Origin: Eucommia ulmoides
Taxonomy: Eukaryota; Streptophyta; Magnoliopsida; Garryales; Eucommiaceae
DNA length: 64,000 nt
Direction: 5' to 3'
Assembly (NCBI GenBank): GCA_016647705.1
Contig: CM028325.1
Location: forward strand, 24,885,566 to 24,949,565
Part shown: positions 59,401-64,000 of the stretch, piece after piece
How the letters are laid out: every line of letters starts with the position of its first letter
Numbering within the stretch: position 1 is the stretch's first letter
Notes under the pieces: generated by a model
The model's input: the letters and a program-made list of their open reading frames with translations, nothing else
Databases searched by the model: none
Told to the model about the DNA's origin: nothing
Program-made: the position numbers and the translations under genes

Positions 59401-61321
59401 ACCGCATGTAGGACTTTTGACCAATTAGAACTTAAATGTAAGACTTCCCTCCCATTATCCCTAAAATTTTACATCCCCTCTAATTTATATAAATATCTAA
59501 ATATCTAGGAAACATTTTTAAAATTTTTTTTAGCTCCTCGTCAATTTTCTAGATCGTCCGCTGGGCCACAACTTCTTGTTCCACTCCCATTATTCTCTTT
59601 TCCATCTGATGTGGTGGAACAAGTATGTTTATTTATTTATTTTTTCATGAAAGGTTTTTATTTTCTTTTTCCGTATTTTTTTCCAAAGTTTTAATTCTTG
59701 AAATTCAACTTACTACTGCAGGCCGAAGGCAGTGGATGTGCTTCATCATCCTCTATTCTGGAGTTCTGAGAGGCGATTATCATTTCTTCGTGATACGAGC
59801 GATCGGTTAGAATTGGCATATAAAGAAAACGAGTCTAATCTTTTGAAAGCTGTAGAAAGAATAGGACCAACAGCTTTGGATGGAAGAAGGTGGGATGAGA
59901 AGATGGAACAAGAATTCATCTACAATATCGGAAACTACAGGCGTTATGATTTCAAAAGCGTTCGTGACCTACTGCGAGTCATAAGGAACAAGTTGAATCA
60001 TTTTAGAGAGGCTCCTCCTAACATTCAGGTTCATTTTCTATCACGTATACATAATTTGATTTAAAGATAGCATTTGGTTTCATGGAATTTGGGGTCTAAG
60101 AATTGGAATTAGAAGTAAACGTAATTCAATTTGAGGTAGTGTTTGGTTTCGTGGAATTGGAGCCCAAGAATTGGAATTAGAAATAAATGTAATTTTATTT
60201 AAGCTAGCATGAGTTTTCTTGGAATTGGAATTTAAAAAAGAAAAAAGAAAAAGGCAATTTAGTGCACGAAGACTCCCGCCTGTGCGGAATTTGGGGAGAA
60301 TCAGATGTACGTAGCCTTATCCTTATGAAACCAAATGCTACCTATGTTCTCACGTGTATTTGTACGCGCACACAAACGGCGGTAGATTTAAGTGGTGACT
60401 TAAGGGGGACTCAAGCCCTCCTAAAATTTATGAAATTTTTCACTCATCCCTATATATATTTTTTTAAGAAAAAAAAAAATTTAGCTCCTCCCAACCAATT
60501 TTCAGGATCTGGCATTTCACACACATATACATGGTTTCTACTTCCATATCGTTAAGTGACATAAATATAATAACAGCATCACCCCCCCCCCCCTCTCTTC
60601 TTCTCTCTCTCTCTACACACAACTAGCTGAAACATGAAGTTTGTTCTGCAAAATTTTTCTAGCTTTCTTATTGAAATATTTATTTTCCCGCTTAATTAGT
60701 GTTTAATATTTTACAGGCCGTGTTGACCTTTATTGGTAGTTTTTCTATTTTGTTTATTGGTCTATTAATTAGGACAATATTCTTATTTAGTATGTCATTT
60801 TGACCATATAATGGAAAGTGTAGAGATTTATTGTAATGTAACAATACAATAGAAATACTTCTCTTCCTTTCACATTTCCTTTTTGGTATAAGAGGGGAAA
60901 ACAAAAGGGAAATAAACCCACTTGTACATTGGCAACCCTAGCCTCCACCACACACTAGCTGTCGAAACCCTAGCCCAGCCTATTCACGGCCAGTGAATCT
61001 CTGCACCAATGTCGCCACCAGCACCGATGAGCCCCTGCACCATCGCTGCCACTAGCGCCGCACGTGCCTTAGCCCGACCCATGAACTCTTATGATTTTTT
61101 TTTTTTTTTTTCTTTCTTTCATTTTTCATTTATTTTTATAAAGTGATGGCTGACATGGGGGTTCATTTCAGGAACTTTTGGGATCAGTACCTGAAAATTT
61201 TGATGGCTATTTTGCAAGTAAGTTTCCAAAACTGTTGATAGAAGTATATAGAGTGATGAACAAATACTGTGGAGAAGAAGAGCCATTCCACAAGTACTTC
61301 AAGACCAATATAACTAACTAA
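39880..61321 (+). CDS. IRE1: IRE1 endoplasmic-reticulum stress sensor kinase/endoribonuclease (7 exons)
   Basis: IRE1 sits in the ER membrane, senses unfolded protein in the lumen and, after oligomerisation, splices bZIP60 mRNA and degrades other mRNAs. Exons: 39880-40049, 53124-53352, 54705-56032, 56700-56872, 57716-57962, 59722-60028, 61172-61321; sum 2604 nt, 867 residues plus TAA, with all phases matching. A signal peptide occupies ~1-28, the luminal sensor ~57-365 ([31 protein letters not shown]), and a transmembrane segment ~369-391. Kinase from ~436: GKGSNG loop ~444, Lys466, HRDLKPQN at 592-599, DMG at 614-616 (IRE1 form of DFG), APEQL. KEN RNase has Tyr791, Arg804-Asn805 and His809, spaced as in yeast Y1043/R1056/N1057/H1061. 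Length fits plant IRE1 (~840-880). An in-frame TGA at 39862 supports the start. Intron 1 is ~13.1 kb and intron 4 starts with GC. It appears intact. Confidence 0.95.
40460..40950. mobile_element. Harbinger-like MITE (491 bp)
   Basis: The ends GGTTGCGTTTGGGTAA and (reverse complement) GGTTACATCTGGGTAA are inverted repeats, flanked by TAA on both sides (40457-40459, 40951-40953). A GC-rich centre (40670-40780, 'cgccggc/ccgccg') recalls that of the MITE at 4768, so the two may be distant relatives. Confidence 0.8.
40954..41930. mobile_element. Second Harbinger-like element, abutting the first
   Basis: It begins GGGTGCATTTGGATAAGG immediately after the TAA of its neighbour. Its 3' subterminal part ('gatgggatttcaaaat', 'tagaattttgaaa' type) repeats that of the neighbour, and the decayed right end near 41920 reads, as reverse complement, 'gctgacatttgtataggg'. 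The centre has a pyrimidine-rich segment (41160-41350) and 'atatatagagagagag' at ~41423. No transposase is visible; the right boundary is approximate. Confidence 0.55.
41931..42580 (+). other. IRE1 intron 1 sequence, no feature
   Basis: AT-rich intron DNA without clear coding or repeat structure. At ~42413-42470 a short 'gaggcggatcc...gagggggact' resembles the G-rich edges of repeats at 45180-45370 and 58550-58590. Confidence 0.4.
42581..43800. repeat. Degenerate GC-rich tandem repeat (~92-bp unit), split by a hAT-like element
   Basis: Blocks of the form 'g(c/t)(c/t)(a/g)gaagtt...cggaa(c/t)t(g/c)(c/t)' start near 43410, 43509, 43597, 43689 and 43782, spaced 88-99 bases, in a segment much richer in GC than its surroundings. 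Sequence 42600-42747 continues the same composition on the far side of the inserted element. Open frames on both strands (43474-43800 plus, 43443-43727 minus) follow from the composition and match no family. Confidence 0.6.
42748..43353. mobile_element. hAT-like non-autonomous element, copy A (606 bp)
   Basis: Flanked by gctggaag (42740-42747) and gttggaag (43354-43361), an 8-bp duplication with one change; joining the flanks restores a continuous host repeat. The right end reads 'cccgataccgtgatttaaaaccttg', shared with copy B at 62199-63343, as are 'gagtaaaacaattact' and 'attcacgaccgtta'. It is rich in 'gttacgg/ccgttac' words. The left terminus has decayed. Confidence 0.75.
43801..47215 (+). 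other. IRE1 intron 1 sequence with unassigned repeats
   Basis: This holds AT-rich DNA (43870-44000) and a two-copy tandem duplication (44288-44470). A TATA-like 'attatatatagg' at ~44712 is followed by CT-rich DNA (44857-44872), which could be an old LTR but has no matched ends. G-rich repeat edges lie at 45180-45370. Open frames at 46103-46318 (minus) and 46411-46846 (plus) resemble no family I know. No gene is supported. Confidence 0.45.
44288..44475. repeat. Two-copy tandem duplication, period ~104 bp
   Basis: The phrases 'gatcaccgcacatgctccc', 'agttgtatgaagtccaatcc' and 'atactcaag' near 44298-44350 recur as 'aatcacctcacgtgctccc', 'agctgtatgaagttcaatcc' and 'atacgcaag' near 44402-44453. 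The copies have diverged noticeably. Confidence 0.75.
47216..47407 (+). repeat. 5' LTR of the Copia element
   Basis: 192 bp, TGTTGAAATATT...ATCCTTTA, followed directly by the primer site. 'ggctatataattagggg' near 47328-47344 is a plausible TATA region. Confidence 0.92.
48168..52508 (+). pseudogene. Copia gag-pol polyprotein, inactivated
   Basis: Gag starts with ATG at 48168 ([20 protein letters not shown]). Frames shift near 48565 and again near 48960. The zinc knuckle [14 protein letters not shown] is at ~48990-49035, protease DSGANNHMT at ~49297, integrase HSDIWGPF (~49895) and [16 protein letters not shown] (~50165-50210). RT has [25 protein letters not shown] and the catalytic [10 protein letters not shown] (~51545). 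A further shift near 51935 leads into RNase H ([29 protein letters not shown]). In-frame stops: TGA 50162, TGA 51233, TGA 51431, TAG 51614 and TAG 52413. All catalytic motifs remain recognisable, so decay is moderate, but no functional polyprotein can be made. Confidence 0.95.
52516..52707 (+). repeat. 3' LTR of the Copia element
   Basis: 192 bp with the same termini as the 5' LTR. Most differences from it are transitions. It is followed by the ctcct target duplication. Confidence 0.92.
53353..54704 (+). other. IRE1 intron 2
   Basis: The donor is CGG|gtttgt and the acceptor tctgcag|AAA. At 53425-53545, 'cagggatggcaacaggtatggg' and GGGTAT/CCCGA words look like one end of a hAT element whose other end is not visible. 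(CT)n and a C run occur at 54578-54605. Confidence 0.6.
56033..56699 (+). other. IRE1 intron 3 with compound microsatellite
   Basis: GT-AG intron between kinase exons. At ~56441-56523 it contains (ATT)n, then (ATC/TCA)n, then (TA)n in direct succession. No coding sequence is seen. Confidence 0.75.
56441..56523. repeat. Compound microsatellite (ATT)n-(ATC)n-(TA)n
   Basis: About 8 ATT-type units, ~12 ATC-type units and, after a short AT-rich spacer, ~8 TA units. It is a likely length-variable marker inside IRE1. Confidence 0.95.
56873..57715 (+). other. IRE1 intron 4, GC-AG type
   Basis: Exon 4 ends GCTTCTG and the intron begins gcaagt; it ends attgcag. Only a GC donor at 56873 restores the frame [13 protein letters not shown]. 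The rest of the donor (aagt) is a strong match to the U1 consensus, as usual for GC-AG introns. The interior is AT-rich without identified elements. Confidence 0.85.
57963..59721 (+). other. IRE1 intron 5 with nested transposons
   Basis: Donor AG|gtaaga, acceptor ctgcag|G. It contains an old repeat (~58540-59590; edges 'ggggacttgagccccc' and 'tagctcctcg') that was interrupted by the 831-bp Mutator-like MITE. A (GC/CA)n-like stretch 'cgcgcgcgcaca' occurs near 58275. Confidence 0.65.
58631..59461. mobile_element. Mutator-like MITE with internal repeats (831 bp)
   Basis: Flanked by taaaatttt (58622-58630 and 59462-59470), a perfect 9-bp duplication as made by Mutator-like transposases. The ends are long imperfect inverted repeats: GG(a/g)A(a/t)AATGGG...AAGTC and the shared 'ctaattggt(g/c)aaaagtcc'. 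Inside, a ~172-bp unit occurs twice (58812 and 58984), with many GTTACATGTAAC-type palindromes. No coding region is present. Confidence 0.8.
60067..60342. mobile_element. Small TIR element built of ~69-bp tandem units
   Basis: The ends GATAGCATTTGGTTTCAT and (reverse complement) GGTAGCATTTGGTTTCAT are 18-bp inverted repeats with one mismatch. The left part is a tandem array whose units start at 60068, 60137 and 60205 (tagcattt, tagtgttt, tagcatga), so the terminal repeat sequence itself was amplified inward. No target duplication is certain. Confidence 0.7.
60668..61090 (+). mobile_element. Copia LTR and leader fragment
   Basis: It begins 'ttattgaaatatttattttcccgc', resembling the start of the Copia LTR at 47216, and reaches TTGGTATAAGAGG (~60883), a variant initiator-Met primer site. 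It continues into a leader with repeated 'gaaaccctagcc' and Ser/Pro/Ala-codon-rich sequence like that after 47440. It stops at a T run near 61090. No second LTR. Confidence 0.55.
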
Positions 61322-61421
61322 AACTACTTTTCCCTTATTCTTTATCAATTGTGAGAACCCATTAGTCATTTATTAACAAAGTTGTGTGTGTATGTGTGCA
61401 TCAAATGTAACTAATTTATGA

Positions 61422-61427
61422 AATAAA
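61422..61427 (+). terminator. Putative IRE1 polyadenylation signal
   Basis: AATAAA lies 101 bases after the IRE1 stop codon, preceded by 'tgtgtgtgtatgtgtg' (61384-61399), a UG-rich element like those upstream of plant poly(A) sites. Cleavage position unknown. Confidence 0.5.
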
Positions 61428-62198
61428 AATGTTCAAAAGTATTTATTTTTGTATTATTTTACAATCTTGTGTGAGTTTTAGGCATTTTTTTTTATATTGA
61501 TCATGGTTGGTTTTCGTCAAGCACTATGGATCGAGAAACTTGATAGAGGATCCAAAATTTTGTTAGAAGTTTATTGGAGATTTATGCAAATTAAAAGAAA
61601 CATATGAATTGTAAGAATTTTAATTTTTTTTAATATATGGTTAAATTTTTTTTTTTTTTAAAACTTAGAGTAACTTAAGTCCATCTTGGGTATACAAGGA
61701 ATTCATAGTTGTTTATCAGAGTTCAATTTTCATGGAGAGCACTTCGAAAATTAAATTTTGAATTTAATTCTGAATGCACTAAGTCTATGTGAGGGAGTAT
61801 ACCCTTAAGATCGTCGGGGGAGGTGATTTGTTGAGACGTGTATAAGTTGGTCCGGACACCTTCTATTGTAAAAAAATTAAAAATAAAATGTATAGCCGTT
61901 TTTTTTCACTTTATATTTTAGTAAAAATATATTCTTGGTCCTTCAAGTATAAGGCAGGAGGGTGTCTATGTGAACCTTGAGATTTGCCAAATTTCATATT
62001 TGTTTTAATCCTGTAAAATTGAATTAATGTTAATGATTCTAGACTAAAAAATAGTTAAATTCTCAACATTGATCCTAATAGGTTATTTTTATCCTTTATC
62101 AGTTCATTAAATTTAAGACATTTTTTTTTTTTAATAAAGATTTCGATTTTTTTCACATTTTTCAAATGAATCATTGTTAGGAAAATGTTAGAAGAAAT
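61428..62198. other. IRE1 3' flank, no gene
   Basis: AT-rich DNA with T runs (61650, 62120). A segment at ~61660-61860 ending 'cgtcgggggaggtgatttg' may be an old transposon piece but lacks paired ends. Confidence 0.4.
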
Positions 62199-63343
62199 CA
62201 AGGTTTTAACTGTAACGGCCGATTCGTATCGGAAATCGAACTCTCCGATACTGTTATACGACCGATTCCGGAGTCTAGGGACGATTCGCACCGTATCGGG
62301 CCGTTACGGACCGATACGGTGCTGTAACGGCCTATACAGCTCTATTTTCAGGTTCGACACTCATGTGAGCTTTAGTTTTTCAGCTTTCTTCAGATAATCT
62401 TCCATATAATTGAGCAGAGGTGAAGAAAAAAATAGTAGAAGACAAAAAAAAACTTACCAATTAGCAGAAAATAAAAAAGCTGATATCAATCGCGGCGTCG
62501 CCAAACACTAATAGAAACAACTCGTCGCCAAACATAACTCTCGCCGTTGCTGGAGACATTATAGTCGCAGCTCTCTCCATCGCGTCGCAGCTCCTCATCT
62601 TCGCCTCACTCCGTTCGTCTCTCTCTCTCTCTCCATCTCATTTGGGCGTGTGAGTGAGTGTGTCGGTTGATTTAGGTGGGTCATGGGTGTGTTTGGTTGA
62701 TAATTAGGGGGGTTTGGAAATAATATTGATTTATAAAATGATAAATGACTTGTTTACAATTTAGTCCTAAAATTTTTTAACTTTTATTTTTATAGCTTTT
62801 TTTTTTTGTCATTATTATTTATGACATTATATGTATAACTATATATATAATGGTTAATTTAGTGTTAATTAGCTTTAATTATGATTTTAGAAAATAGTAT
62901 GAATTATGCCGACGCCGACTATGAAGAGCTTAAGCGCAATTCGTTTTGGTATTAATAATTTTATATGAGTGTATTATTTTTGTAATATGATGTAGAAGTA
63001 TAATTTACTCTTTTATTATGTTTGTGTAATATATTTTTATTAAGTATTGTGTGCATCATCTTATTCTTTTAAGATTGTTAAGTACGACGGTTTTTCGTCT
63101 TTTTTTTTGTCTTTATTGTGTTGTATATAACCCTAAAATGTCATAATACCTATTATAATGTGTTTATTAAAGGTTAAATGAGTAAAACAATTACTCTTAT
63201 TGAGTTGTTGAGGATGTTCTGGTAATTTTAATAAATTCACGACCGTTATGACCGATTCCCGTTATGGACAAGCCGATACTCCCGATACCGTTACACCGCG
63301 ACCGTTACCGTTACGTAACCCGATACCGCGATTTAAAACCTTG
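62199..63343. mobile_element. hAT-like non-autonomous element, copy B (1145 bp)
   Basis: The ends CAAGGTTTTAA and TTAAAACCTTG are perfect 11-bp inverted repeats, flanked by gaagaaat (62191-62198) and gaagaaaa (63344-63351), an 8-bp duplication with one mismatch. The right ~250 bases match copy A (42748-43353). Subterminal 'gttacgg' and 'cgataccg' words face opposite ways. The middle (62480-62680) holds GC-richer sequence absent from copy A. Confidence 0.8.
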
Positions 63344-64000
63344 GAAGAAAATGTTTCAAGTTTAATTGAGTAATAAAATGATGAAAATATTCCCATTAAA
63401 AAAGGTCACGTGAGAACAATTCATTTTTTTATCCAAAATTATTAACATTTTTTTTTAAAATTTTGCGGGATTGAAAATAATTTTAAATTTAAGAGATCAA
63501 ATATATAAATTTGAAAAGCCCTAGGGTTACACCCACGTCATACTTCAGATAAAAAAAAAAATCCTGAGTTTTTTAGTATTAAATATAAAACAAAAAATAA
63601 ATCAAAAGCAAAAAATTAAAAAAAGAAAAAATAGAAAAATAAAATAAAGAATGAAAATCAAAATATATTACAAATGGAAAATAAAAAAAAAGTAAAAAAA
63701 ATTGAAACCCAATATGTAGAATAATAAGGAAAAAAAATAAAAAAAGAAAGTTAAAAAAAAAAATAGTAAACAAAAACAAAAACAATAAATAATCAAAAGA
63801 TAGAAAATCAAAACAAAAAATATAGAACATAGAACAGAGAAAATAGAAAAACAATAACAAAAAAATTAAAAAAAAAATAAAATAAAATTATTATTTAGTC
63901 CCTATTTAAAAGAATATGTAAAATTCAAATATTTTTGAACTGTTTACTTTACATTTAGACCTCAATTAAATTTTTAATTCTTAAATAAATAAAAATAAAA
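63344..64000. repeat. A-rich low-complexity DNA
   Basis: From ~63550 to the window end the plus strand is overwhelmingly A with scattered T, G and C ('aaaataaa', 'aaaaacaaaa'). The open frame on the minus strand at 63579-63860 (Phe/Leu/Ile only) is produced by this composition and is not a gene. Confidence 0.8.

Larger units (their letters stand above)
60029..61171 (+). other. IRE1 intron 6
   Basis: Donor CAG|gttcat, acceptor tttcag|GAA. It contains a small TIR element (60067-60342), a G-rich repeat edge related to that at 58560 (60380-60500), a C run and (CT)n at 60582-60613, and a Copia 5' fragment (60668-61090). Confidence 0.7.

Noticed and set aside
63579..63860. 93-codon Phe/Leu/Ile frame on the minus strand resembling a membrane protein
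   Set aside because: It arises from A-rich low-complexity DNA; no varied residues, no charge pattern and no conserved start.

Overview
This is nuclear DNA from a flowering plant, probably a eudicot. It is AT-rich, has genes with plant-type GT-AG introns, and is packed with nested plant transposable elements plus one piece of chloroplast-derived DNA. No bacterial operon, CRISPR array or RNA gene is visible. Only two host genes can be supported, both reconstructed here exon by exon.

Region 1 (1-4767): the 5' half of an exosome nuclease gene, RRP44/DIS3, on the minus strand. Seven exons cover the first ~300 residues (CR3 cysteines, PIN domain, first cold-shock domain). The rest, including the RNB domain, lies beyond base 1. 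Its last visible intron holds a ycf2-derived plastid insertion and a 276-bp hAT element inside one arm of an intronic duplication. A telo-box lies in the promoter or leader.

Region 2 (4768-24627): a Harbinger-type MITE, abutted by a decayed Helitron of about 19.2 kb. The Helitron carries Rep/helicase remnants and was itself hit by a 4.27-kb hAT element and by two solo LTRs of one gypsy-like family in opposite orientations.

Region 3 (24628-39501): a retrotransposon graveyard. It contains a minus-strand gypsy gag relic with an LTR-like 5' region, a minus-strand LTR with an iMet-type primer site, and an LTR element of 5.5 kb with gag but no visible pol. That element sits inside an older gypsy RNase H/integrase fragment and belongs to the same LTR family as the solo LTRs in the Helitron.

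Region 4 (39502-61321): a complete IRE1 gene on the plus strand (7 exons, 867 codons, intact frame) encoding the ER unfolded-protein-response sensor kinase/RNase. Its first intron is ~13.1 kb and contains a full-length decayed Copia element with 5-bp target duplications, two adjoining Harbinger-like elements, a hAT-like element and a degenerate ~92-bp tandem repeat. Later introns hold a Mutator-like MITE with a 9-bp target duplication, a small TIR element, a Copia 5' fragment and microsatellites. Intron 4 is of the rare GC-AG type.

Region 5 (61322-64000): IRE1 3' flank, a second and larger copy of the intron-1 hAT-like element, and A-rich low-complexity DNA.

The two host genes are not functionally coupled in any way visible here; RRP44 acts in RNA decay and IRE1 in ER stress signalling. 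I found no new gene system. The points most worth checking are the IRE1 intron architecture, the plastid insertion, the layered Helitron, and an LTR family whose members carry variable arrays of GC-rich palindromes.
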